64,000 bases of DNA from Ancylostoma caninum (GCA_037903475.1 JBAJFG010000047.1:782001-846000), one strand, 5' to 3'. Counted from the stretch's first letter, positions 35,680 to 46,920 are shown. Numbers and translations are program-made. Notes: a model not told the origin generated them from the sequence alone.

Positions 35680-37253
35680 TGCTGTGATCCCTACGCTTGG
35701 CATTATTGGCATTCGTGAGAAGTTCAAGCGGTGTTCTAACATCCAGACCAGCACAATGCTCTCAGCCTTGGAGGACCGCTGTTTTTCGTACAGGAACAGC
35801 ATGAGTTTAAACTCCTACACAGCGTGGGAGCGAGGTAAAGATAGGTTGGGAAATGGTCAGACAAAAAGAGAAAAAATGAGAATTGAAAGCATTTTTGTAG
35901 TTCTAAAAAGTTTTTTTTCGCTTTTTTTTGGATTGGTTGATAATTACAATTTCACCCCCTTCTTTAATTTGATCTCAGATTTAGTGAAAAAATTTCTACC
36001 TATTTATATACCCTGAGTTTGGGGAGAATAGCGGATTGAATCTTCGGCTGGCCATGCCTCCTTTGGTAAGTTCCCCCATTTTTAAGCTATTGAGTTCAAC
36101 GCATATCTGCACAAGAGGCAATTGTGGCAAAACGCTTCAAATTTATCACAACAATACCAGGAAATAGGGCAAACTAAAGTAAAATTCGAAGCATTGAGAA
36201 AAAGAAGGAAAGTACTGAGGTGCGAGGGCTTACAGTAATTAATAGAGCTGTCATGAATAGTCAGTGTATCAGTCATAGTTATGAGCGAGCGAAAATTTCA
36301 CGATTCTACTTAACAGACTATTTAAGCTATAATGAAATTTTCAAGAGTGAGACATTAGCTTCTGTCAAAAGAAAAAAAAACGGTTCCATTTCTGAATTTT
36401 TCATATGTAAAGGTAAGCATTATTTATCGGTCTTTTTTTTGAATCATTTAGGCGCTAAAAAACTTCAAAAAATCCGCTCGAAAGTCTGACGAAATATGTA
36501 GATACATATCTATACAAAAACCTAACCAAGCTTATACGAGTCGTAATTCATTAATTAATTCAAAAAGTTCAAAAGAGAATTTATTCATTGACCATGGTTA
36601 TTATGTATTTAATCCGACATCCGACTAAAATGAGGTAAAAACTAACAAAATCTACTGAAATCCCACTGAAGGTAGAAGCTAAGCCCTCTGAGGTCCAAGA
36701 GAAAAGACGCAAATATCCACAACATAGTAGAAAGTTCACTCAACAGGGAAGTAGACTGCCCCAAGCGTGCATAATTCCCGCAAAATTTCATCGGAAGAAC
36801 TCCAGCATTATTTGTTGACGGGATTCCCACCAGCAGCTAGAGGGGTTCCCGACGACTGATGCATTTCTCAGCAAACTCTACAACACTCCATCAAATTTTG
36901 TCACCAGCCGTACTTCTTCCCGAAGTTTTCCGGATTTCTGACACCACGCTGTCCGGCACACCTGTTGGTGTTTATGACGAACTTCTAGCTGACGACATTT
37001 TTTGCATCTCCGCAAAATGACCGCAGTGAAGGGTAGAGTAACGACAACCTTTGATAAAAACAACAATGGCTACAGAGGCTGCGTAGGCAAATGCAAGAAA
37101 AGGATGCGTGTCATGTGAGAGCATTTGGTCAATGAAGGGGTATAGGTAGATAAGAACCGAATTCCCCTAAAGAAATTAAGCAAAGAAAACAGAACTATCG
37201 TAGCTTGCAGAATGAAATGCCCTGTCTCTCTTCCGTTCTTCGAGTTTCCTTTC
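35680..37253. other. No gene recognised
   Basis: AT-rich. Open stretches of up to 110 codons (35684-36016 plus; 37070-37372 minus) lack recognisable domains. The plus-strand one ends in a hydrophobic F/L-rich run of simple composition. Confidence 0.45.
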
Positions 37254-37302
37254 GGTTTAGTTACCCAAGTTTGCTGAGGATGGCAAATTGCCCAAGTTTC
37301 AG
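37254..37302 (+). other. SL1-like sequence, with a second degenerate copy
   Basis: 37254-37273 (GGTTTAGTTACCCAAGTTTG) matches the first 20 bases of the nematode spliced leader SL1 except A to G at position 7. The SL1 end, AG, is replaced by CTGAG. Immediately downstream, 37282-37302 (GGCAAATTGCCCAAGTTTCAG) looks like a second, poorer copy. The SL1 RNA splice donor (GGTAAAC after the leader) and an Sm site are not seen, so this is not an evident SL RNA gene. A retrocopy of a trans-spliced mRNA or a relic SL gene would both fit. Confidence 0.5.
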
Positions 37303-37626
37303 TAGGTACGTGAGCAAGTTCCAATAGGTACGTTCTCAGATTCATAGAGCATGAAAACAGACCCGAATGCATTGATTATTATGAATTAGCTAAGGGTTCG
37401 CAACGCATCCGTGGCTTTTTTCCACGGGACCCACTAGCGAGCCAATCACGACGTAGAGGATACTATGCTAGGGTGAGTTGGATAGGTAAATGCCAGTTTT
37501 CAGCATATAACATACAGCAACAAAAATGAAACAAAATAGAATAAATATCGATAAAGGACTGAGTGTAATATGAATTGACGAATCAATGAACAATTTTAGC
37601 TTTTCCAGTGACTTAACGGATTACCG

Positions 37627-37655
37627 GTCTAACGAATTTCAGAAATTCGTTAGAC
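37627..37655. repeat. Perfect 13-bp inverted repeat
   Basis: GTCTAACGAATTT, three bases, AAATTCGTTAGAC. The arm words TTCGTTAG and CTAACGAA resemble the interior of the small MITE at 35557-35679, and TTAACGGATTA, also found there, occurs just upstream (37612). It may be a scrap of that family. Confidence 0.75.
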
Positions 37656-37812
37656 AGCGAAAAAACAGAGCTAAAAAGATGAACACTGCCCAATAGCATC
37701 TTTTCATTTGGAGCTTTGTTCTTTTGTTTGTGGGAAAGTTCAAATATCATTCTCTTAATAATAACACAATGATGTCCAAGTACGATACAATAGTGACAAT
37801 ACAGTAATTATT

Positions 37813-37870
37813 TACTTATTTATTAATACACTCAAGGTGTGCAAGCCATGTAAAGGCGTGAAACTAAAAC
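37813..37870 (-). repeat. Retroelement 3'-tail-like block
   Basis: TTTACTTATTTATTAATACACTCAAGGTGTGC followed by A-rich sequence. The 17515-17565 region has the same order (T-rich run, then CACTCAAGGTGCGC). If read on the minus strand, both end in an A/T tail. No coding remnant was recognised. Confidence 0.35.
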
Positions 37871-40600
37871 AAAAAGAAAATTTAACCTTAACATGCAGTG
37901 GTCAGTAGGAAAAACAGGAATGGGTGAGAATAATGGTGAGATTTAACAGTAGAGGAGGAGGGTCCAAGTACCACCGAGATTCTGTCACAACCTATTCCAA
38001 GAATAAATTGACGTCCTACTCCAGGGTTCAAAAGCAAGGAAGCTATGTGTAGTCAAGAGATACGGCGCAATCATCGGATAAAAAAAAAGGGGGGGGGGGG
38101 TAACAGTGAATATTTCGGTTTATGCCAGCCATCCGAAGTGGGTCTGGTCAAACGCTGGTGTCCTTTGAAGGGCTGAACAAAAAATAATGTAAGGAATAAC
38201 AGTATGTAAAATTTCGAGTCACACTATGTGTTGAGCATACTGTTCCAAGCCCTTTTGACATATTTGTATATTTTCACGAATTTTCACGAAATGAAGAGAA
38301 GGACATACAAATATTAAGGAACGCCAGATTTCCACAGTCGCGAAAACGAAGATAAAAACGCGAAACGATCGTTAAACGGAAGGCATAAGAAGAAAAGCGA
38401 AAAATCCCGCAGATTTCTACTGTATGCTCTTAGAAAAATGGAAAATTGAGGAGAAATACTAGTTGATCGAAATTATTGACATCGATAATGTATGTCTATA
38501 AATGCACATGAATTCACAACTGAAAAAATGATGAACCCACTGTTAAAGAGAAATCCTTATGACGAAGCTGATCTAAACCCAATTGCAAAAAAAAATGAGA
38601 TTGCTATGCAAAGCAGAAAATTAACCAGTTGGGAAAAACCAAATACCACTTCATCTTATTGTAAGAACCATCAGAAATCGTTATTACTATTGTACTGCTG
38701 CTATTAAACCATTATTACCACATTTAATATTACTAATTTACTAAGATGAATGAAAAGTCATGAAAAATCCTGAACATGATGAGAGGTAGCCTCGTGGACT
38801 GCATGACAAATAATATGAGCTGGTGGGCAGCGTAAAAGCGCCGGGAAAATGTCAGGAAAACGAGGAGACGCTGTAAAAGAGCACTTTTTCCGGGAATAAA
38901 CTGCAGCGTCGTTCTGCATGAAATTGGCAAACGGAGTCAGAACGACGACCTTCGGAAGATGAAATGGTCTAACCCAATCCAGAAAAAGCCGGGTGAGAGA
39001 ATCCCAAGAAATAGGGTAATTTACTTATGTGGGGACCTGTAGCTGATCCGAGTTTCCTCACCGTCTCATTTTGCATCTCTCAGCGGTTTCGTTCTCCATC
39101 ATCGATTGTCGGCTCTGAGAGGTGGAGAGACTGCCCCTTTCAGGCAAACAAAAATATGGGCATAGATAATATCCACACGCTCATAAAACGCGTAAAATGC
39201 CGCTATTGTTGACCAGCATCTATTGCGACGTTATTTATATGTACACCTTTACCTGGTGGGTCGATTCTTTTCCAAGCGAGATCCACAAATATAGGGTACA
39301 GCAATTGGATTTAGGGAATTTCCTTTGGTAGGAGCAGTTTTCGCCACTGGCAATGTGCCAATGCTCAACGCTGCGGAAATCGAGGGGGCCATAAAGGGGT
39401 TAGAGGTCGTCCGTGGACTTCCCCTAGCCAGGAGGTAAAGCCCATGGGGAACGCTGCCCTCGCGTTAATCCTAGGGGTGTTCCAGCTCGAGAATCACCGT
39501 CTGCTAATCCAAAAAAAACTTCCTCAGATGGATGAATCCATAAATCCCACGCTGAAAATGAGTAGGAACGCCGGCGCGTTGTGTGGTGGTAGTGTGTGTC
39601 AGCGGAGATGAGAGAGTGCCATGGCTCTTTCCAAATAAGCCGTCACCCCCTCAGCGCACATTTGATGAGGAGGAGCAGTGCCAAGCAGCAAACGTTCGAA
39701 AACAAAGGCGAATGGCATTTCGGCTGATGATTTGGAACGAAAGAAATGGGCTACGACGACGGGGACGGGTCTCAACAAAGGGGTGGGGCTTCTTCTGGGA
39801 CAGGCACTGTTCAAAATAACCTCTGTAGGCAAAAATCCTCCGACCTTAACGAAAACGGAAGAAATGTGAAATGTGAATGGGATTAAAAGCAGAGGTCCGA
39901 GGGAAAATAGAGACCAGATGGGAAAAATCCTCCAATTCCAGTTTTTATCTACTTTGTTAGCAACTAAGAGCTATGTTTTTTTTTTGCTAGCAAATGATAG
40001 CTGTTGAGCTTGTTTTGGGATCACGAGCCCATTAAATTAAATAAAAATAAAACTCGGGGAGATATCTTGAGAAATAAAGACGCCCCCCCCCCCCACCATC
40101 CAAGCTTAATAACCCGCTGGAGCTAATAATGACACTATGAGGAGAGCGGCACGTCGTGAAACTGGAAGCCAATTACTTCACGGCTAAACACCAGTTCTTC
40201 CTCGGGACAACAGATGAAATTGGAATTTCGTAAAAAGGACGCAAATATTTTTCGCCAACGCCAGCCAGCAGTCGGCCGGCCGCGTGGAACTCGATTCCAC
40301 GCAGATTCCATTTGCTGCTGTCACCACCTCTCTTCGCTGAATCAGCTAATAATTCATCACGTTGTGCGTTTTTCGGTGCTATTCCTATTCGTCTGATGGC
40401 ACACCGTACATTTTTTACAGCTCCAGAGGTTACAGTGGACGTTCAATGTGAAGTTAAATTGAAGTGAGGATTAATTTAATGACACCTGAGACGTTGTGCT
40501 CTCATTTTTCGGGTCACCACAAGTTTTTTTTCATCTTCTAGTTTTAATTTCTTGCGATAGGATCTATCTACGAATTTCTACAGATGAAAAATACATTCAG
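37871..40600. other. No gene recognised
   Basis: Contains a 12-base G run at 38089-38100 and a 12-base C run at 40083-40094. The segment 39330-39500 is GC-richer and has several short complementary words (CCCCTAGCC, CCTAGGGG) but no RNA family that I recognise. Open stretches of 60-78 codons at 39583-39869 lie on both strands and are probably chance. Confidence 0.4.
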
Positions 40601-40675
40601 CACATTGGTGATTCACCGGTGCATCACGTATCAACTTCAAACTTGGTGAGTCACCAGTGCATCACTGACCCAAAA
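40601..40675. repeat. Two-copy tandem repeat, about 43 bp
   Basis: TTGGTGATTCACCGGTGCAT and TTGGTGAGTCACCAGTGCAT begin two adjacent units (about 40604 and 40644). Each starts with a short palindrome (GGTGA.TCACC). A small local duplication. Confidence 0.6.
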
Positions 40676-41360
40676 CAGAAATTTTAGCAGCACGCGTCGA
40701 TGTCTCACTCATTCGTGCATGTAATTGATGTTTAACACCCTGCAAGAAATCAATAACAGGCACGATTCGCGCATGTGAATAAGAAAAAATAGGGGGAGGG
40801 GGAATGCAGAGTAAAATAGGGGGGGGGGGGGCTCTGAAGGAGGAGGGAGAAAGAGGGCAAGATGAGGGTTAAATGGTCTACCACTGTCCTACTATTATAT
40901 GTACATTGTAACACGGGCTATGGTGCATTGCGCCCGGTAAGTTAAGCGTGGCCGAGCTTTCCGATTGGCTGGTCGCATGAATTGACCAATCACAGGACTC
41001 GCTTGCGCACCAGTTTTGCTGGTAAAAACACCCATTTCAACTGCACTGATATAAATCATCGAAGAAAACTATACCAATCTTTATGAACTTCCAGAAGAAA
41101 AGAAAAGGGGTTGGGAAAAGGGTTATAACCAGTGGTAGTCGCAAGAGAGCAAAGTTAAGTAACACAGCTTCTTCTCCCCGTCCCCCCCCCCTTCTCGTAA
41201 CCCATGACTGCATAGCCAAGTTCATCAAAAATACGGCTGAAAGCGACAACTCTCTGAATTGGCCAAATAAAACAGCCAAAACTGGAAAAGCGGTCTTTAA
41301 AAGTAGTATCACCGCCACCCGTCTCAGGCATCAGGGGTACGTGAAGATGAATAAATAATG
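40676..41360. other. No gene recognised
   Basis: Includes a 13-base G run at 40819-40831 and a 10-base C run at 41182-41191. Both strands are open for about 90 codons at 41037-41358 without a recognised domain. Confidence 0.4.
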
Positions 41361-41530
41361 CAGGACCTGGATGCATCCTTGTCACTATCAATTATAAATG
41401 CACTAACGTACCCAAATTTACCCTTTACCTGCACCATCAATATGTTTACCCTTTGCGTAACATTGCCTATACCCAGCCGCTACCCATTGTATGGGATTAC
41501 CCATCGTTCCAGCGATGTATATGGGCCCAG
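41361..41530. mobile_element. GATGCATC-family MITE, copy
   Basis: Starts CAGGACCTGGATGCATCCTT and ends with AGCGATGTATATGGGCCCAG, which is roughly its inverse. The interior matches 42493-42687 in order: AACGTACCCAA, TTACCCTTTACCTG, CACCATCAATATGTTTACC, TATACCCAGC.GCTACCCA and GATTACCCATC. Nonautonomous. Confidence 0.75.
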
Positions 41531-42492
41531 AATTTTACTAGTAGTCGCTCACTTCGAAGCTGCCGTAAGACAAGGCATCAAAAATCCACATGCCATCATT
41601 CTAATGGCTATGAAACTGCTCTGCAAAATGAGACCTACGCAGGGAGGTAAGAAAAAAATGTAGGTAACCTCTAGGTTACGAGAACAGATGATTTGTTGCC
41701 TTGGCTTGAGGCGTGAGGCTTTCAGCCATATAATAATAAAAGCAGTATTCATATTCGTTATTTTCGTCGAGCCGTCCTGCGGATAAGCTGAACAAATACA
41801 GCAATGAGTGGAGAATCAAAACAATTCCAGGCAAAGTTAGTGGAAAGCAAATTTCCCTAGAAACGTACAGGAATGCATTGATTTATTGGCAGAGGTTTTT
41901 TCTCAATTCAGCAAGCTTTTAGCCACAGGATGCAATTACCTAGGTGGAGAAATCGAAGAAAACTTTGGAAAAAGCTAACAATATATGTACGTGAAAAAAA
42001 ATCTGGCGAATAGTTGAAATTTTATAAAAATGCGAAACATCGGGCTTTAGCTAGTCCAAACCAGCGGCTTCAAAGGGGAAACGTGTGAGAAATGCCGCAG
42101 GAAAATAAAATTCAGAATTTTCCGCAAGCATAAGCAAAGCAAACGAGATTGGTCAGCCGTTTTGAAAATGCACGAGTCCTGAAGAATTGAGTGGTAACTT
42201 AAACGAAGACAGGTGGAATTTCGCGAGATTCGTTCTTTAGGAGGTTGATTTCTGGAATTTTCCCGAGCAGAACCGAAGAAATGCATTTATAAGCAGTTCT
42301 GATGAAGTTACGGTGAAATAGGATGCTAGAAAGGCATTGGTTTGATTACCCAATTTTAGAAGTTTGTTGATCTATTGGTGTTATTCCATATTGGCCTTCT
42401 GGATTCTTTTCTGTATCCACTCTTGGTCTTGTAACTAGTCTGAGTTTTTTTTTTTTCTGAAATTGTCCACATTATCAAGCAGTCACGCTGAT
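41531..42492. other. No gene recognised
   Basis: AT-rich spacer between two MITE copies of one family. Open stretches stay under about 80 codons apart from extensions of the MITE interior. No domain was recognised. Confidence 0.45.
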
Positions 42493-42687
42493 CAGGGCTC
42501 GGATGCATCAGTAGGATTACCCATGGTAACATTTTAACGTACCCACCCAATTCGCCCCTTACCTGGCACCCATCAACATGTTTACCTGTATGTATGTGAA
42601 GTTGACTATATCCAGCTGCTACCCACGAATAATCACATTCTATAGGTCTGAAGTTATCCATCCTCCCGATGATGCATCCGAACCTAG
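42493..42687. mobile_element. GATGCATC-family MITE, most complete copy
   Basis: The left end CAGGGCTCGGATGCATCA and the right end TGATGCATCCGAACCTAG are imperfect inverses over about 18 bp. The interior is rich in TTACC and TACCCA words on the plus strand. Related copies lie at 41361-41530 (same orientation) and 12604-13156 (a compound of both orientations). At 195 bp it is a typical MITE with no coding capacity. Confidence 0.8.
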
Positions 42688-43943
42688 GTCAATTCTCTAT
42701 GACTCTCCATCGATATATCCACTTCGCTCTAACCTCCTATCCCTGCTCACCCCCCCCCCCCCGCCCCATCCTTTAGCCGCTTCTCTCCCACATCCACTAA
42801 TCGGTACAAGGCGAAAAAATATTTATTTGCTTCTTTTTTTCCGCATAATGCTATAATGCTATTGTGCGAAACTTAGAACTGAAATGCTTCATAATTTTTT
42901 TCATTCCTTTCAAAGCTTTCAGTAGAATGGGTCGTATATAAGTCGTAAATAAGTTGAATACATAATGCTATTCTCGTTCACGAGCAGATCGCTCATGACG
43001 TTCTAGGCAAATAAAAGGCTTTTGAGATTTTCCTCTTTTAACCTCACTTTTTCCGTATATGTCATGAAAAATCGAACTACTCGTCATGTGCACATGGGCA
43101 CAATTAAGAATTTACGAGTAATGCAAGTAGTATCGCTATGAGGACGGGTAAACAACCGGACATTTAGAAAAATCTTGGTCGAAGGGAGATTTCATCCACG
43201 TACGCACGACCGAGCCATCACAAAATCGCTGGATGGATTTATGATGTCGTGGATGCAGAAGCGGTAAGGCCGAATGAAGCATCCAGACGAAATATAATAT
43301 CCTAAAAGAGCAATGGGCACAAACACAAGGGCAAATATTTGTATCGAATACGCTCGACATTATTAAAATGCTAATTTACTAAATAGCCTTTCCGTCATCA
43401 CGAGCTGCTTCACACTAAGCTTAATGGCAGTGTCTCATCTTATTGTAGTTCTCGACATTTCCAGTATTTGGAATCGTTAGGAGACGCTGATCACAGCGGT
43501 AGGCATGGTTTGACGCAAAAATGTTGAGAAACGTGATTTGCAGCCCTCTACTTTGAGGAGAGTTAGGCCGGGGCATCTACGGGAGACTTGACTTCTCTCA
43601 CATGCGCTCTTGTGTCAACCTGTCGCATTCAAACAGAAAAAATATTAGACGTGTTATGCGTCATTGATCGATAGCTGCATACCATTTCCAAAGTGCTATC
43701 GATGGCACTGAACACGTTGAACATGTTAGGGAGTGCATCCAGCACAGGGGCGTCTGTGGCAGAAGTCCAGTGTTCGTGTGGAAGTTCCGCCTCCTTCTCC
43801 TACCCAGTAACTGAGGCTCTAAACTGGAGTTTTCGCTAGTTTTGCAGCAAATCATGTGGACCATTGTGATCAGCATCTCCTGAAGAATTCAATTACTGAA
43901 AAAGGAAAAAAAACAAAAACATGGTGTGAAAAATAGGGTCTGT
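42688..43943. other. No gene recognised
   Basis: A 13-base C run lies at 42750-42762. The remainder has open stretches under 75 codons and no inverted-repeat ends. No function suggested. Confidence 0.45.
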
Positions 43944-44453
43944 ACTATACATTGGTATTCGAACGAATATTTTCGAACGAATATTCGAATAATTCGAAGT
44001 TTTTGTTATTCGAATATTCGAATAATTCGAAAAGTCAAAATATTCGGTAGTTCGAATATTCGAATATTCGAGCACCCATTATTCGAATAATCGGTTTAAT
44101 GATAAAAATGCCAATATTCACGGATTACAGATTATGATTTACCTTCAGCATTTGAGCCGTCTTGACTGAATGTGAGCGACAAGCATGCGTCATTATTCTT
44201 TTATTATTTTTCTTTGATTGCCTACTGAAAAATTTGAACAGTACTGAAAAGACCTATGAGGAAGAGAGTCCTGATTTGTTTCAAATTACATACCAAAGGA
44301 TGCTCATGTTGTCACCTGCGAACTTTTAACACCGTGCTACCTCCTCTTTCGGCTTACTGTTTGGCTGAATTCAAAAGATTACAAATCGAAAAGTCCATGC
44401 TAATTCACGTGGAGGTACGCGAACTTGAGTGAAGTAGGCGTTCACCAACCTCC

Positions 44454-45158
44454 GTGGAAGACATAACTAAAATAACTAAACGACATTATGTTCCATGTTG
44501 TACTGTCTTTGAATCTTGGCATTATAACTTTCAACTCGTAATGAATGGGTATCCCACTAAGCAAAGCTTTTCAAACTTGGCAGCTCATCGTAGCAACCAT
44601 CCGACACAAAGCTCTGATAAAATTCCATTCTGTCTTCCCTTGGTTTCAGATGAAATGAGTAACGCAATACGAAGAAGTGTATTTAACGCAGGTCTACAAA
44701 ATGTGGTGAGGGTTGTAGACATACCACCAAAAAATCTAAAACGACAGCTAGTTCGCAACAGCGCGTATGACCGCCTGTGCTCAACACCTGAATGCGTGAT
44801 TGGTCGATATGGCAGAAATGGTGATTGTATGATGTCGGGAGTAATTTATCTCATCACTTGCCAGTCATGCGGGATGAATACGTGGGGGAAACGGGGCGAC
44901 CGCTTTGCACACGGATAAAAGAACATTGGGATGGTAACAGATCAAGACCTTCTACCCGATTGAGGGCACATCGCAGACTACGCCACGAAAACTCTGTCAT
45001 TGAAATTGGAATCACAATCCTGTCATCAGAGCCCGAGATCATAGCGCGTAAAACATTGGAAGCGTGTTGGATTGCCGCCAAGTGTCCAAAAAATGAATAG
45101 AAAAGATGAGTGTATCGCAATTACACAAGAGCTAGCAATGTATCAGAATCCTTACAGA
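44454..45158 (+). pseudogene. Penelope-like C-terminal region with GIY-YIG nuclease
   Basis: The first frame (44454-44918) holds the linker between RT and nuclease: V-V-D-I-P-P-K-N-L, a Cys motif (C-S-T-P-E-C), and the GIY strand G-V-I-Y-L-I-T-C-Q-S-C-G. About 44875 the reading frame changes. The rest of the nuclease, D-E-Y-V-G-E-T-G-R-P-L-C-T-R-I-K-E-H, is open in the frame of 44825-45100, followed by S-R-P-S-T-R-L-R-A-H, the E-P-E-I-I-A-R-K block and W-I-A-A-K-C-P. A further frame change near 45095 continues to a TAG near 45156. Catalytic Tyr, Arg and Glu positions look present but the frameshifts disable it. Confidence 0.85.
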
Positions 45159-45384
45159 TTTTTGATCTAGGCGGTTTGTTAAGAAACTGCACATATAACG
45201 ACCTTTGGGAGTACATTCTCACCATTAGCGGTCTGTGTCGTGAAAACATCGGCGATAGTTGAGGTCAGCACTGCCCAGCCTGTGTTCCATTATTGCTTTT
45301 AGTTTGTTCACTGATTGAATGATGTCTGTATAAGGACGAGGCGTTTGGAAGATAGACCTCTTGTACTATAGACTACTTCAGGCT

Positions 45385-45408
45385 CTGACAAAGGCGAGTT
45401 CGCCGAAA
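45385..45408 (+). ncRNA. Hammerhead-ribozyme-like core (Penelope copy 2)
   Basis: CTGACAA, stem II GGCG-AGTT-CGCC, then GAAA. One core base differs from the consensus CUGANGA (A for G), which would be expected to weaken or abolish cleavage. Stem II is GGCG/CGCC here but GGCA/TGCC in copy 1, a paired change that keeps the helix. Confidence 0.6.
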
Positions 45409-45458
45409 CGTAGGGCACTTGGAGGAATAAAGCAAATTGACAATCCTGGTCAAAAACA

Positions 45459-45650
45459 GCCGCCACTTTGGGGACGCGAGTGGAGAATAAAAAATTTGAG
45501 AATATCGGTTATAATATTGGATTCTCCATATAAATGATTTAAAAAAATAAACTATCAATTTTGTAAAGTGATTCCAAAAATACGGTGACCCACTCTCGGT
45601 GGGGGAAGGGGCGTCCTCTTACGCTTGCCACAGGTACACTGCTATCACAT
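45459..45650 (-). mobile_element. Decayed hAT-like MITE (CAGTGGCGGA family)
   Basis: Words in the order CCGCCACTTTGGGGACGCGAG, GGAGAATAAAAAA, AAAGTGATTCCAAAAATACGGTGACCCACTCTCGGTGGGGG and ACGCTTGCCAC match, with many substitutions, the interior and right end of the intact element at 59058-59335. It starts at the 3' end of the Penelope-like copy. The ends and target duplication are not preserved. Confidence 0.5.
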
Positions 45651-46273
45651 TATCACCCATCTGGCACTGTAAATAGTGACATATGACTGTCACTTTATTC
45701 AAAGGGTAACCTCCTTACTTTCTTGTTTTACTTCATGACCTCAGAGGAGAAGCCCGACGGAACAAAAACTAAGGACGGGGTAAGAGCATTGTTCAGCAGA
45801 GTGTGGCTGACACAGTCCTGAAAGATGGGTCAAAAAGCAAAAAGATGGGTCATTCCGTGAACAGCGTGTCAAGAAAACCAAGAATCTGTTGATAGTTTAG
45901 ATATCTTTGGATAGATACAAAAATGAGGTGGGAGTTGCTTTTAACGTACACAATAGAAGTTTTAGTTTGAAAGCGTGTATTTCTATTTTTTCGCCATGAC
46001 AAGACCGTTTCACCCATTTTCTGTGAAGTAATGCATAACAAAACTAGTTCTGAAACCATGGCACTCATTTTTTCGAATAATTCGAAATTTTTTCATTCGA
46101 ATGTTCGAATAATTCGAAAAGTCGGAATATTCGATAAATCGAATATTCGAATAATTCGAAGCGTTGAAATATTCGATTATTCGAATATTCGAATCATTCG
46201 AAAAACTGAAATATTCGACTATTCGAATATTCGAAAGAAAAATTCGAATACCAATTTATAGTCTGCACCTTCC

Positions 46274-46745
46274 TTAAAGGCAGCAGGAGCTGAAATTCTC
46301 GACTCTGAGCTGAGCTGCGGATGGTGAACTACAGACTTAGCACATCATAAATGTGAAACAAACACAGACAATGATGACTTAACTGCAGAGAAAATGGAAC
46401 ATTCGTCGCGAACACGCCTGGCCGTGTTCGTGCGCGGACGAGTTTTCCTCGGCGCGAAAGCCATTGCAGCGCGTGGTTTTGGCCGAGTCCCGCCATGAAA
46501 CCCTGTGAATTGAATGCATTTCGTTTTCCCTTTGCGCCAAACCACGCACCGCAATGGCTTTTGCGCCGTGGAAAACTCGTCCGCGCGCAAACACGGCCAG
46601 GCGTGTTCGCGACGAATGTTCCATTTTCTCTGCAGGTAAGCCATGATTGTCTGTGTTCGTTTCACATTTATGATGTGCTGGATCTGTACTTCATCACCCA
46701 CAGCTCAGCTCGGAGTCGAGGATTTCAGCTCCTGCTGCCTTTAAA
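46274..46745. mobile_element. 472-bp near-perfect palindrome (fold-back MITE)
   Basis: The left arm begins TTAAAGGCAGCAGGAGCTGA and the right arm ends with its inverse, CAGCTCCTGCTGCCTTTAA. The arms (about 46274-46490 and 46525-46745) match at roughly nine positions in ten, including a GC-rich inner part (CGTCGCGAACACGCCTGGCCGT and its inverse), around a spacer of about 35-60 bp. The transcript would fold into one long hairpin. Apparent open frames on both strands (46345-46761) are mirror images of each other and are explained by the palindrome. The termini suggest a TTAA-type or similar target, but this cannot be settled here. Confidence 0.9.
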
Positions 46746-46920
46746 ACAGATTAAGCAGTAGTAGAGGGCAGAAAAAATGAAATGAGCAGGAACAGTTGAA
46801 AAAAGAATAGAGAGGAATGCAGGAAAGCATTTTCTGCAATACATGCAACCCAAGAGAACTGGTCCCCAGCAAGCTACGCTACCACTTCAGCAGGAGCTTT
46901 TGTATGGTTGAAATCCACTC
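46746..46920. other. Short spacer
   Basis: Separates the palindrome from the next inverted-repeat element. Nothing recognised. Confidence 0.5.

Larger units (their letters stand above)
44454..45470 (+). mobile_element. Penelope-like element, 5'-truncated, copy 2
   Basis: Coding remnant at 44454-45158, 3' UTR, then a hammerhead-type core at 45385-45408 followed by GGAATAAAG near 45423-45431. The segment 44863-45470 matches the inverted copy at 52684-53301. The reverse transcriptase is absent. The copy lies between the two TTCGAATA arrays. It is directly followed by CGCCACTTTGGGGACGCGAG, which resembles the interior of the CAGTGGCGGA MITEs. Confidence 0.8.
43944..46261. mobile_element. 2.3-kb segment bounded by TTCGAATA-rich arrays
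   Basis: The outer ends are inverted: ACTATACATTGGTATTCGAA at the left and TTCGAATACCAATTTATAGT at the right (one mismatch in 20). Inside each end is a short array of a roughly 42-bp unit built from AATTCGAA, AATATTCG and TTCGAATATTCGAAT words (about 43958-44095 and 46070-46245). Because the unit is nearly palindromic I cannot fix its orientation in each array. The interior contains a Penelope-like fragment (44454-45470) and a decayed hAT-type piece (about 45459-45650), so it is a nest and not a simple element. No transposase that could mobilise the whole was recognised. Confidence 0.6.

Noticed and set aside
37254..37302. SL1 RNA gene
   Set aside because: The leader matches but the splice donor after the leader and an Sm-binding site are not visible.
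39330..39500. Structured non-coding RNA in a GC-rich patch
   Set aside because: Some complementary words occur but I could not draw a stable, conserved fold or match a known family.
43892..46261. Asn/Ile/Ser-rich repeat proteins on both strands
   Set aside because: They translate the TTCGAATA arrays, which are near-palindromic and so open on both strands.
46345..46761. Open frames on both strands, up to 118 codons
   Set aside because: They mirror each other because the region is a near-perfect palindrome.
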